Below are positions 8,758-17,768 of a DNA stretch of 39,613 nucleotides, one piece after another. Where the stretch lies: assembly GCA_947463705.1 (NCBI GenBank), contig CANHSO010000005.1, positions 1-39,613 on the forward strand, given 5' to 3'. Source of the stretch: Bacteriovoracaceae bacterium (GTDB taxonomy: Bacteria; Bdellovibrionota; UBA1018). Position 1 is the stretch's first letter. Each line of letters begins with the position of its first letter. A program made the translations under genes and the position numbers. Under the pieces are notes generated by a model that saw only the letters and a program-made list of their open reading frames with translations, searched no databases and was not told the DNA's origin.

Positions 8758-9969
8758 CTAAACTTTAAATTCCCAACCTGATTTCTGCACAGTCTTGATC
8801 TTCATATTCCGCGCCTTTAGGTATTCAAAAAATAGGAGCGGCGGTACCGCGATCTCAGCAGGTAAAGCCCCGCGCTCCGTGATTTCGCCCCTGGCAAGCA
8901 TCTGCGCAGCGATCGAGGGAGGACTCCCGGTGTCGATGTCCAGGCCGATTCCCCACTGCGGCATTCCGGCTGTGTGACACTCATGAATGAGCGTCACTTT
9001 TTTGCGACCCAAAGTACCCTTAACGACAGCTCGAACCACCTCATATTGATTCAACTTTCCGACCTGTTTTGGCGCAGGCTGTGACATTGCAACCCGATTG
9101 ATGACGTCAATTGGGCGAGCTTTTCCTCCTCCGGGCAAGGTAATCCATTCGTGGGACGCCATGCCCAAATCTCGAAGGAAACGAACACGATCGATAAATT
9201 CTGGGTCGAAGGCAATCTTAAAACTCACCTCCTGGACCCCCTGTCTCTTGAACGAGAGTGGAAGCGTCGCAACTTCTGAGTGAATCGTATACATGGGATG
9301 CCTAAGACCAATTGGTGCAGGAAATCGATGAGGTGTCGCTCCTGACATCGGAGCAACAAACTTGAACTTGCCCTTCGTGAAAACGGCAGGCTCAAAAGAA
9401 AACTCCTCTAAAATAGTCTGAAGCGAATAAGAAAGGGCAAGAGCAGGCTGAGTGCGATAGCGCGTTGCATCCATCGAGCCCACGCGAAGGTGAATTTCCT
9501 TTATAGTATCGAGCCGATCAGAAGCATGCCGAGCTAAAATATTTGTAATTCCCGGGGCAGCACCCATCCCCAAGAGAGCCGTTTTCCCAATTGCCTTAAA
9601 TCGACTGTCCCACTCGAGTTGCTGGCGGGTGACATGAAAGAGTCCACCAAGGTCAATGTAGTGAGATGAAATGGCCAAGGCAATCGCCATGACATCCAAG
9701 TTGAGCGAATATTGAGCGGCGTTAATCAGAACAAACGAACCTGCAAGAAGCTTCTGAGATTCGGCCTGATTCTTAACATCCACTCGAATCGCTCGAACGC
9801 GTGGATCCCTGAACTGTTCAGCCAGTGCCGAAGCCTGCTTCAGATCGTAATCTGCGATGAGAATCTCTACATTGCGAGAGGGCAGCGTTTCAACCAGGTC
9901 GCGAACCGTAATTCGCCCCATAGCACCCGCTCCCCCCACAACCGCGTATCGAATCAGATTTTCACTCAA
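8758..9969 (-). CDS. Saccharopine dehydrogenase family NAD(P)-binding protein
   Basis: 403-aa ORF; N-terminal VVGGAGAMGRITVRDL Rossmann motif, YIDLGGLFHVTRQQ, GMGAAPGITNILARHA. Confidence 0.85.
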   Translation of the reverse strand: MSENLIRYAVVGGAGAMGRITVRDLVETLPSRNVEILIADYDLKQASALAEQFRDPRVRAIRVDVKNQAESQKLLAGSFVLINAAQYSLNLDVMAIALAISSHYIDLGGLFHVTRQQLEWDSRFKAIGKTALLGMGAAPGITNILARHASDRLDTIKEIHLRVGSMDATRYRTQPALALSYSLQTILEEFSFEPAVFTKGKFKFVAPMSGATPHRFPAPIGLRHPMYTIHSEVATLPLSFKRQGVQEVSFKIAFDPEFIDRVRFLRDLGMASHEWITLPGGGKARPIDVINRVAMSQPAPKQVGKLNQYEVVRAVVKGTLGRKKVTLIHECHTAGMPQWGIGLDIDTGSPPSIAAQMLARGEITERGALPAEIAVPPLLFFEYLKARNMKIKTVQKSGWEFKV

Positions 9970-11492
9970 GAATTTGACTCCTTTTTTGAGGGAATTTTTC
10001 TTTGTCCGTAGGGAAACCAGTAAGACTTCTTTTCAGCAATATAATCGAGATGAACGTGTTTGGGCTCGCGAAACGCATCAAGCCCTTCTTCTCCGAGTTC
10101 ACGTCCAATCCCACTCCACCGCATTCCGCCAAAAGGAGCGGCATCATTGTCCGTAAGGGGGTCATTGATCCAAAAAGTTCCAGCCTTAATATTTTCCATC
10201 GCTCTCATCGAGACTTCAAGATTATTTGTGTAGATACAAGCTCCAAGCCCGTACTTGGAATCGTTGGCCATTTCGATCATCTCATCTGCATTTTCAGCCA
10301 CAGTAATCGAAAAGACGGGACCAAAGATCTCCTCCCGCGTAGGACTCGAACCGTGCTTAACATCACTCAAGATCGTAGGCTCAAAAAAATAACCCGGAAG
10401 GCCTTGTGGCTGAAATCGACTCCCGCCCAGAAGAAGCGTTGCTCCCTCTTGAATGGCCGCTTTCACTTGTGATTCAACTTTTTTCACCGCCTCTGCAGAG
10501 ATCAATGGGCCGATGTCAGTGTTCGGGTTCGATGGATCCCCAACTTGCAGAGTCTTTACGTGAGCAGAGAGTCGGTCAATAAACTCCTCCGCGATGGGGC
10601 GCTCTAAGTAAATACGCTTACTTGAAGTACAAACTTGCCCTGCATTGAGAAGTCTGGCCCAGGCTACGCCTGGGACCGCAATATCCAGGTTCGCATCTTT
10701 AAAAACTAGAAATGGATCGACAGAGCCCAACTCAAGATTCACTTTCTTGAGCTGACTCCCAGCCACTGCAGCAATCCTTCGACCGACCTGTGTAGAACCA
10801 GTAAACGCAATGAGGTCGATCTCATCGTGGTGAATCAACAACTCACCGGTATTTTCACCCCCTGTAATCACATTCACCACACCAGGTGGCAGCACCCCTT
10901 CATAAGCCCGAGCCATCATGAGATTAGTCAGCGGATTTTGATGAGGAGCTTTACAAACGACTGTATTGCCTGCAGCCAACGCTGGAGCAACTTTCCATGC
11001 CATCAATAGAAGAGGAAAATTGAACGGGACAATTGCTGCGACAACGCCATAGGGTTCTTTAATGGTAAAGTTAATCTGGTGCGGAGCCACAGGGGGAATG
11101 GATTTTCCATAGCTCGATCGGGCTACTTCAGCATAATACTCAAATGCTGCTGCCACCCAATCGATGCAATCTACCGACTCACACAAGGGCTTACCCGTCT
11201 CCTTGGTCATCATACGAGACAGATCGTGTTCCATCTCTCGAACGCGCCGCCCCACCTCTCTGAGGAGTTTAGCTTTTTCAACTCCAGGCACTTTCCACCA
11301 ACTCTGCTGAGCGCTACGAGCTGAAAGAACTGCAGCGTTAACATCGTCTTGGCTGCAATCTGCTGCAGTGCCCAAAAGCTCTAATGTGGCAGGATTTCGA
11401 ATCTCCCTGAGATGAGAAGATTGAGGCGTCACCCAATTTCCATGAATCAGAATCGTTTGCGGTAGATTGCTATCTTTCGACTTTTTGAGCAT
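9966..11492 (-). CDS. Aldehyde dehydrogenase family protein
   Basis: 508-aa ORF; VPFNFPLLLMAWKVAPALAAGNTVVCKAP, FTGSTQVGR, catalytic Cys in NAGQVCTSSKR, EEIFGPVFS. Confidence 0.92.
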   Translation of the reverse strand: MLKKSKDSNLPQTILIHGNWVTPQSSHLREIRNPATLELLGTAADCSQDDVNAAVLSARSAQQSWWKVPGVEKAKLLREVGRRVREMEHDLSRMMTKETGKPLCESVDCIDWVAAAFEYYAEVARSSYGKSIPPVAPHQINFTIKEPYGVVAAIVPFNFPLLLMAWKVAPALAAGNTVVCKAPHQNPLTNLMMARAYEGVLPPGVVNVITGGENTGELLIHHDEIDLIAFTGSTQVGRRIAAVAGSQLKKVNLELGSVDPFLVFKDANLDIAVPGVAWARLLNAGQVCTSSKRIYLERPIAEEFIDRLSAHVKTLQVGDPSNPNTDIGPLISAEAVKKVESQVKAAIQEGATLLLGGSRFQPQGLPGYFFEPTILSDVKHGSSPTREEIFGPVFSITVAENADEMIEMANDSKYGLGACIYTNNLEVSMRAMENIKAGTFWINDPLTDNDAAPFGGMRWSGIGRELGEEGLDAFREPKHVHLDYIAEKKSYWFPYGQRKIPSKKESNS

Positions 11493-11621
11493 GAGTTTCC
11501 TTGTATTTCATCTTAGATTCTCAAGTAGCAGAAAGTAGACTCTTTGTTAGGGTCTACTATTTTCAATAACATATTCCCAAATGACTTGGTTGGGAAGTTT
11601 TATGGAAAGGCCGCATCCAGA

Positions 11622-13064
11622 ATGATTCTCAAATCAGTCTTTCGAGCTCTCGCAATTTTCGTCTATTTTTCCAGCCTCGCTCTCGCACAGTTACCTCAAA
11701 AAACAGACGTTCTCATTATTGGTGCAGGACTCAGCGGTTTAGCAACAGCCTATCAGCTCAAAAAAGCAGGTATTCCTTATCACCTGGTCGAACTCACTCC
11801 ACGGGTCGGGGGAAGGGTCCGAACTGTGACGTACGAGACTGCGGGACAAGTCACACTTCACGCAGATTCGGGAATGGAGGAATACTGGGAAAGCAATCCC
11901 GCGGTAAAAATCCTAAAGGAACTCAAACTCCCCTTGAAGGTAGAAAGTTCAGCATCGAGCGTCGTTCTCAACCAAAAACTCGAGACTCTGGGACAAAAGG
12001 AGTCGGTAGAGGACTTTCTAACACGCATCTTCACACCTGCTGAAAAGGCCGCATTCGACTCGTTCCGGGCACAAGTCAGTCCTATGATTCAACGCATGAA
12101 CGGGCCACATCCCCTCCCAAAAGAGCTCATGAACCTCAAAGACATCGCATTGTCTCAATGGGTTCTTCAGCAAAACCTACCCAAGAGAGTATCCGAGTGG
12201 ATTCGGATCTCTGTCGAGTGCGAGATCGGAACACAGTGGGAGCAACTCTCTGCTTTGGATGGAATCTCTGAATTTCACATTTTTCTAGGAAAGGGAGAGG
12301 CGAGCTATCGGGTCATCGGCGGAAATGAGCGTTTTACTCAGGCGCTCACAAAATACATCAATCCTCACCGGATCAGTCTCAATGAAAGGGTGACTCGAAT
12401 AGAAAGCAAGAAAAGCCGGATTTTGATATCCGTATTAAACCAGGTCACTCATCAGAACCGGAGAATTGAAGCGAAGGCGGTGGTCAGTACAATACCTCTG
12501 TATCGCCTTTCAGAACTCCAATTTGATCCGCCGCTCTCAGAGAGAAAATGGGAAGCCATCAAAACTCAAACCTGGGGTTCATACTTTAAAGCTCACGTGT
12601 TCGTTTCTCGAAAGTCCGACCGACTTCAAACTAAAAAAGCGACAGAAGCGCTGCCGATCCTCTCAGACTCGGATTTAGGCGTGATCTACGATGGCAACCC
12701 GGATCAAAACACCGATACTAAGATTCTTTCGCTCCTGATTACTGGTTATCATGCTGAGAAATTTACGATGATGCCACTGGACGAGGTAAAAAAACAAATC
12801 GCGTCCGCTTTTGAACAACTTTGGCCCGGCTTTTCAAAGGACATTCAGAGTGTGGAATTTTATCGATATCACCCGCGAGCCATTGCCGGCTGGCCGGTGG
12901 GACGCTCTCGCTTCGACGAGCTCTCAGATGAGCTCAGGATACCCGAAAATCACATTTATCTTGCTGGTGATTTTACAGAGGGAACTCACTCCAGTGGCGC
13001 ATTTAAATCCGCAACCCGAGTGGCGCAACAACTGATCGCGCTCCTCAAAGGAGGACGAAGATGA
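11622..13064 (+). CDS. Flavin-dependent amine oxidase, putatively exported (upstream start at 11544 possible)
   Basis: TDVLIIGAGLSGLATAYQLKKAGIPYHLVELTPRVGGRVRT FAD-binding motif; C-terminal IYLAGDFTEGTHSSGAFKSATR; start at 11622 gives a signal peptide MILKSVFRALAIFVYFSSLALAQ. Confidence 0.88.
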   Translation: MILKSVFRALAIFVYFSSLALAQLPQKTDVLIIGAGLSGLATAYQLKKAGIPYHLVELTPRVGGRVRTVTYETAGQVTLHADSGMEEYWESNPAVKILKELKLPLKVESSASSVVLNQKLETLGQKESVEDFLTRIFTPAEKAAFDSFRAQVSPMIQRMNGPHPLPKELMNLKDIALSQWVLQQNLPKRVSEWIRISVECEIGTQWEQLSALDGISEFHIFLGKGEASYRVIGGNERFTQALTKYINPHRISLNERVTRIESKKSRILISVLNQVTHQNRRIEAKAVVSTIPLYRLSELQFDPPLSERKWEAIKTQTWGSYFKAHVFVSRKSDRLQTKKATEALPILSDSDLGVIYDGNPDQNTDTKILSLLITGYHAEKFTMMPLDEVKKQIASAFEQLWPGFSKDIQSVEFYRYHPRAIAGWPVGRSRFDELSDELRIPENHIYLAGDFTEGTHSSGAFKSATRVAQQLIALLKGGRR

Positions 13065-13313
13065 TCCCTGCATCCTCGCCTCTCTGATCGAAGCCAAAAT
13101 AATCCGGAAGCGACAACCCGAAATTCCCAATGGATCGGGTTCGCTCTGATTGCCCTAGTCCTTTGGGCAGGATCTCAAACCTTGGTGAAGTACTCATATA
13201 GTTTCCCCCAGGCCAGCGAAGTGAACTTAGCTCTCTGCAATACGGTTGGGGGCGCCCTGACTCTCGGAGTCTATATATTAGTTGGAATGTATTTAGCTAG
13301 TGCACCAACCTAA
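13065..13313 (+). pseudogene. In-frame 82-codon extension after the amine oxidase TGA, two predicted TM segments; remnant transporter N-terminus or readthrough tail
   Basis: Same frame as the amine oxidase, no ATG/GTG/TTG near its start: SLHPRLSDRSQNNPEATTRNSQWIGFALIALVLWAGSQTLVKYSYSFPQASEVNLALCNTVGGALTLGVYILVGMYLASAPT*; resembles the first part of an EamA/DMT half. Confidence 0.45.
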
Positions 13314-13331
13314 TCGAAAGATCAGGAAACC

Positions 13332-13347
13332 AAACCATTTATGGTTT
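13332..13347. promoter_or_regulatory. Short dyad AAACCAT-TT-ATGGTTT upstream of aldehyde dehydrogenase
   Basis: 7-bp perfect inverted repeat adjacent to TATGAT (13347-13352), 35 nt before the ATG at 13382. Confidence 0.35.
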
Positions 13348-13381
13348 ATGATAGACTACACGAAGATCAGGAGGATCTAAA

Positions 13382-14866
13382 ATGGCGAAGCTAAACCCTA
13401 TAAAGTCCTATCAGATGTGGATCAACGGAAAATGGGTTGCAGCGCTATCGGGTGCCACTCGCGAAATCACAGATCCAGGGAATGGAGATCTGATTGCTCG
13501 AGTACCAGAAGCTGGACCGAAAGACGTGGCGCTCGCAATTGATGCAGCTCGTCAGGCTTTTGACGCCGGTCCGTGGAGAAAGACCTCAGCTCTCGATCGA
13601 GGAAAATACCTCTTTAAAATTGCAGATGCCATCCGACGCGAAGGTCAATTTTTGGCCGAGCTTGAGGTTCGTAATTGTGGAAAGCCCCTCGCTGAGGCCG
13701 AGTTCGATGTCGCTGATGCGGCCAATTGCTTTGAGTTTTACGGAGGATTAGCGACCAAAATCCATGGGGAAACCATGAGCGTCCCCGCCAATTCGATTAG
13801 CTATGTGGTGCGCGAGCCGGTCGGAGTTTGCGGCCAGATCATCCCTTGGAACTACCCACTGATGATGGCCGCCTGGAAGCTTGCTCCTGCCCTCGCAGCT
13901 GGAAATGTTTGTGTCCTCAAACCCTCCGAGCTCACTCCAATCACTGCTCTCGAGCTTGCACGGATCATCGAAACCGTCGGCCTACCTCCAGGCGTGGTGA
14001 ATATCATCACAGGACCTGGCGCAGGGGCTGGCGAGGAACTCGCATCCAATCCGAAGGTGGATAAGATTGCATTCACGGGCGGCACGGTCACCGGCCGAAA
14101 AATTATGGTTGCAGCCAGTTCCAACCTCAAAAAAATATCGCTTGAGTTGGGAGGGAAAAATCCAAACATTGTTTTTGCCGATGCCGATTTTGAAGCAGCT
14201 GTAGACGGAGCACTGTTTGGAGCGTTTGCCAATCAAGGTGAGGTCTGCTCAGCAGGATCTCGCCTTTTGATTGAAAAGTCGATCCACGCAGACTTTGTAG
14301 CAGCTCTGATCAAGAAAGTTCCTCGAGTTAAGTTGGGCCACGGACTCACCCCAGGGGTAAAAATGGGGGCTCTGATCTCGGCAGATCACCTAAAAAAGGT
14401 GGAGAATTATATTAAAATTGGAATTTCTGAGGGCGCAAAGCTCGTCTGTGGCGGCCGGCGACCTATGGGTGCAGAATTCGAAAAAGGAAACTTTCTTGAA
14501 CCCACGATTTTTGACCACGTGACACCCCAAATGCGTGTTGGAAGAGAGGAAATATTTGGTCCGGTCCTCTCGATTATTCCCTTCGAAAGCGAGTCACAGG
14601 CGATTCAGATTGCTAACGATACTGAGTATGGCTTGGCAGCAGGAGTGTGGACCAAGAACGTGAATCGAGGACTACGAGTGATTCATAGTATCCGTGCCGG
14701 AATCACCTGGCTCAACACCTACCACCCCACTTTTAATGAAATGCCGTGGGGCGGATATAAGCAAAGCGGAATCGGTCGGGAGCTTGGACTTCATGGCATC
14801 GAAGCCTACCTAGAGATTAAGCAGGTCAATATCAACCTCGATGAAACACCGATTGGATGGTACTAA
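13382..14866 (+). CDS. Aldehyde dehydrogenase (betaine-aldehyde/aminoaldehyde-type)
   Basis: 494-aa ORF; PWNYPLMMAAWKLAPALAAGN, FTGGTVTGRKIM, SLELGGKNPNIVFADAD, NQGEVCSAGSRL; GGAGG-type RBS upstream. Confidence 0.95.
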   Translation: MAKLNPIKSYQMWINGKWVAALSGATREITDPGNGDLIARVPEAGPKDVALAIDAARQAFDAGPWRKTSALDRGKYLFKIADAIRREGQFLAELEVRNCGKPLAEAEFDVADAANCFEFYGGLATKIHGETMSVPANSISYVVREPVGVCGQIIPWNYPLMMAAWKLAPALAAGNVCVLKPSELTPITALELARIIETVGLPPGVVNIITGPGAGAGEELASNPKVDKIAFTGGTVTGRKIMVAASSNLKKISLELGGKNPNIVFADADFEAAVDGALFGAFANQGEVCSAGSRLLIEKSIHADFVAALIKKVPRVKLGHGLTPGVKMGALISADHLKKVENYIKIGISEGAKLVCGGRRPMGAEFEKGNFLEPTIFDHVTPQMRVGREEIFGPVLSIIPFESESQAIQIANDTEYGLAAGVWTKNVNRGLRVIHSIRAGITWLNTYHPTFNEMPWGGYKQSGIGRELGLHGIEAYLEIKQVNINLDETPIGWY

Positions 14867-14867
14867 T

Positions 14868-16196
14868 ATGGCAATTTCTCTAAAGACTTCGTTGCCTGGG
14901 CCCAATTCTCTCGCACTCATGAAGGAGCGCAAATCTCAGGTCGCCAGGGGACCCTTTCATACGACTCCCATCTTTGCATCCAGCGCCAGGGGAGCCTTGG
15001 TCCATGATGTAGATGGGAACACCCTGATTGACCTCGCCTGTGGCATTGGCGTAACTAATGTCGGACACGCCCCTGATACGCTCGTCCAAGCGATTCAACT
15101 CCAGGCAAGCCAGATGCTCCACACCAGTTTTAATGTTTTGCCCTATCGACAGTATATTGAAGTCGCCACGGCACTCAATCAATCCACACCAGGATCGTTT
15201 CCAAAAAAAACCTTACTCGTCAATAGCGGTGCAGAAGCCGTTGAGAATGCGGTCAAAATTGCCCGTGCCTTCACGAAACGTCCGTCCTTGATTTGTTTTG
15301 AGCACGGCTACCATGGACGCACTTACATGGCGATGACCCTCACATCGAAGGTCAAACCCTATCGCCAAGACTTTGGGCCTTTTAACTCAGAGGTTTATCG
15401 AGCACCCTTTCCCTACGCCTATCGCTGGCCGAACACCTCTGATCCTGAGCGAGTGTCTAGGGAATGCTTTCATCGTTTTGAGGAAATCGTAAACCATCAG
15501 GTGGGTGCAGCTAATACAGCGGCCGTCATCATCGAGCCTGTCTTGGGTGAAGGTGGATTCGTCCCAGCGCCAAAAACCTTCATGACACTTCTCAGAGAGT
15601 ACTGCACCGCTCATGGCATTGTTCTGATTGCAGACGAGATTCAAACTGGATTTGGACGCACTGGGACCTTATTTGCGTGTGAACAGCTAGATATCACTCC
15701 GGACTTAATCACCTCTGCCAAGGGACTTGCTGGAGGTCTCCCCCTAGCTGCAGTGACTGGGCGGGCCGAGATGATGGATGCACCCATGGAAGGGGGAATT
15801 GGGGGTACGTACGGAGGAAACCCTGTTGCATGCGCGTCCGCTCTGGCTGTTTTTCAGATGTTTCAAGATGGCACACTCCTTCTTCGTGCGAGAGAACTTG
15901 GTAAGCGAATCGAAACTCGCCTGGACCAATGGAAGTCTCAATTCCCGATCATCGGAGACGTCAGGGGACTAGGCCCCATGCGGGCATTGGAGCTGGTTAA
16001 GGATCGAACGACTCAAGAACCAGATCGGGACTCTACTGCAGCCCTCATTCAATATTGCTACAAAAATGGGGTGGTCATATTAAGTGCGGGCACTTATGGA
16101 AACGTAGTTCGTCTCCTCGTTCCACTCGTCATCCAAGATGCTGAGTTGAATGAGGCACTCAATGTCATTGAAGCGGGCTTGAGTTCTTTATCATGA
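14868..16196 (+). CDS. Class III (aspartate/GABA/ornithine-like) aminotransferase
   Basis: ORF annotated from 14841; start at 14868 avoids overlap. LIDLACGIGVTNVGH, VNSGAEAVENAVKIAR, LIADEIQTGFGRTG, TSAKGLAGGLPLAAVTGR (PLP lysine). Confidence 0.92.
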   Translation: MAISLKTSLPGPNSLALMKERKSQVARGPFHTTPIFASSARGALVHDVDGNTLIDLACGIGVTNVGHAPDTLVQAIQLQASQMLHTSFNVLPYRQYIEVATALNQSTPGSFPKKTLLVNSGAEAVENAVKIARAFTKRPSLICFEHGYHGRTYMAMTLTSKVKPYRQDFGPFNSEVYRAPFPYAYRWPNTSDPERVSRECFHRFEEIVNHQVGAANTAAVIIEPVLGEGGFVPAPKTFMTLLREYCTAHGIVLIADEIQTGFGRTGTLFACEQLDITPDLITSAKGLAGGLPLAAVTGRAEMMDAPMEGGIGGTYGGNPVACASALAVFQMFQDGTLLLRARELGKRIETRLDQWKSQFPIIGDVRGLGPMRALELVKDRTTQEPDRDSTAALIQYCYKNGVVILSAGTYGNVVRLLVPLVIQDAELNEALNVIEAGLSSLS

Positions 16197-16229
16197 ACGC
16201 CTAAAAAACGCTTGAATGAGCCCTGAATA

Positions 16230-16925
16230 CTAAGCCTTACAATCCTGGCGGCGATAGGCAATATACCGATGAAAAATCCAGTACACTCCGAGTGCCATGA
16301 GAAATCCAGCTATTACATCAACCATATAGTGCTGCTTAGTTGTCAGCGTAGAAACTGCAATCAGGGAACTCCAGATAAAAAAGTATGGAAATTTTTGTCT
16401 CTGATCGTCGAGAAAAATAAACGATGAGAGATACACACTACTCACGTGAAGGCTCGGACAACAGTTAGCAGCAGTATCGGCGGCCCTGAGCGAACTAAAA
16501 ACAAAAAAAGTAAGAGGATCAAGATCACTCGACAGTGGAAAAAGCTCGCGAGGGTAAGTAGTTGGCCAAATGATAAAGATCAAAACACTGAGAGACTGAA
16601 GAAAAAGAAAAGAATAAAAGTATTTATTCAAATTATTTAGATCGCGACTCGAAAAATACACTGCTGGAAAAAAAATATACTCGCTAATGTAGAGCCAAAC
16701 AGACCAGGGTAAAAATGGAACCGCCTCATCAATCCACCAGAATGGCAAAATACGAGGAGGAAACACGTGAAAATGATTCGAACCGACATAGAGCGCAGTA
16801 GCAATCACCGCCAGCCATAGGCCGACTCTGCCCTTATTCTCAGCGCTAATGAAGATTGGCAGAGACAGTCCAGAGAAAAAGTTTTTAATTTGAGCGGGTG
16901 TATAAGAAATCACTGACTTAGCCAC
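16230..16925 (-). CDS. PAP2-superfamily membrane phosphatase/phosphotransferase-like protein
   Basis: 231-aa multi-TM ORF; ANCCPSLHVSSVYLSSF and TKQHYMVDVIAG resemble PAP2 motifs 2 and 3. Confidence 0.82.
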   Translation of the reverse strand: MAKSVISYTPAQIKNFFSGLSLPIFISAENKGRVGLWLAVIATALYVGSNHFHVFPPRILPFWWIDEAVPFLPWSVWLYISEYIFFPAVYFSSRDLNNLNKYFYSFLFLQSLSVLIFIIWPTTYPRELFPLSSDLDPLTFFVFSSLRAADTAANCCPSLHVSSVYLSSFIFLDDQRQKFPYFFIWSSLIAVSTLTTKQHYMVDVIAGFLMALGVYWIFHRYIAYRRQDCKA

Positions 16926-17509
16926 CGCTGCACTTGTCCGATACTTTCTTGAGAAAACCAGTCCTTACCCCCCTCTTTGAGATCGAGCACTTTTCGATTC
17001 TGATTAAAAACGATGGTGGATGGAATAGCGTGCACATCAAAAAGATCGGCCACTTTGCCATCACTGTCTTTCAGCAGTGGAAATTCGATTTTGAGCTTGG
17101 CTCGAGTCCGCTCAATAGCAGAGTCAGGATTTTCGTCTAAATTGACCCCAATGACCTCGAAGCCCTGACCATGAAAGCGGTCTCTGAGCTTGGCAAAGCT
17201 GGGCATTTCCTCCATACAGGCTTCGCACCAGGTCGCCCAAAAATTCAGCACAACAACTTTAGCGTGCAAATCAGAAACCGAAATCACTCGATTCTCTGGC
17301 GATGAGAGAAGTGTAAAATCAGGCAGAACACTCCCCACCTTGATCTCAATTTGACTCGGAGCTTCAGAGTTGGAGTGCAAACTCTGCTGATTGAGAGCGA
17401 CCACTTTGAGTGCAACCAGCGCGATTGCAACTGTCGCCAAAACAATGACGATGGGCATAAGCGCTTTTTTCAGGCTAATTTTTGAATTTTGTTGGTTCGA
17501 AGCTGTCAT
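16910..17509 (-). CDS. TlpA/ResA-like thioredoxin-fold thiol-disulfide protein, membrane anchored
   Basis: VVVLNFWATWCEACMEEMPSFAKLRDRF (WCxxC) after an N-terminal TM; ORF track starts at 17569, but ATG ending at 17509 has AGAGGA RBS and avoids overlap with the divergent ORF. Confidence 0.9.
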   Translation of the reverse strand: MTASNQQNSKISLKKALMPIVIVLATVAIALVALKVVALNQQSLHSNSEAPSQIEIKVGSVLPDFTLLSSPENRVISVSDLHAKVVVLNFWATWCEACMEEMPSFAKLRDRFHGQGFEVIGVNLDENPDSAIERTRAKLKIEFPLLKDSDGKVADLFDVHAIPSTIVFNQNRKVLDLKEGGKDWFSQESIGQVQRWLSQ

Positions 17510-17539
17510 AGCAGGTCCTCTCATTATATACTGAAACAG

Positions 17540-17746
17540 ATGAACAAAGCTAGAAAAAGCAGAAATCAATTAGGTCAAGCGCTGGTTGAGTATATCCTAG
17601 TCCTAGCAGTAACCATTGCATTAGCAGCCACATTCGGAAATAGCATTAGAACTGCCATATTGGGACTTTGGACCTACATCACTCGAAGTGTCACTGCGGC
17701 TTGCCCAACGGGCTGTCCTGCCAACCCAGCTTATCGCCTGCGCTAG
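17540..17746 (+). CDS. Flp-type (class III prepilin-like) small pilin
   Basis: 68-aa MNKARKSRNQLGQALVEYILVLAVTIALAATFGNSIRTAILG...; G|QALVEY has prepilin-peptidase cleavage Gly and Glu at +5 followed by a hydrophobic helix. Confidence 0.7.
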   Translation: MNKARKSRNQLGQALVEYILVLAVTIALAATFGNSIRTAILGLWTYITRSVTAACPTGCPANPAYRLR

Positions 17747-17768
17747 TAAAAAGTCGAGCAAAGCTCTA

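Noticed and set aside
10002-10472. 156-aa plus-strand ORF
   Set aside because: Antisense to the aldehyde dehydrogenase 9966-11492; no recognisable domain
13852-14232. 126-aa and 84-aa minus-strand ORFs
   Set aside because: Antisense to the conserved ALDH core; GC-driven shadow ORFs
16197-16229. Terminator between aminotransferase and PAP2 gene
   Set aside because: No convincing stem-loop could be found in the 33-bp gap
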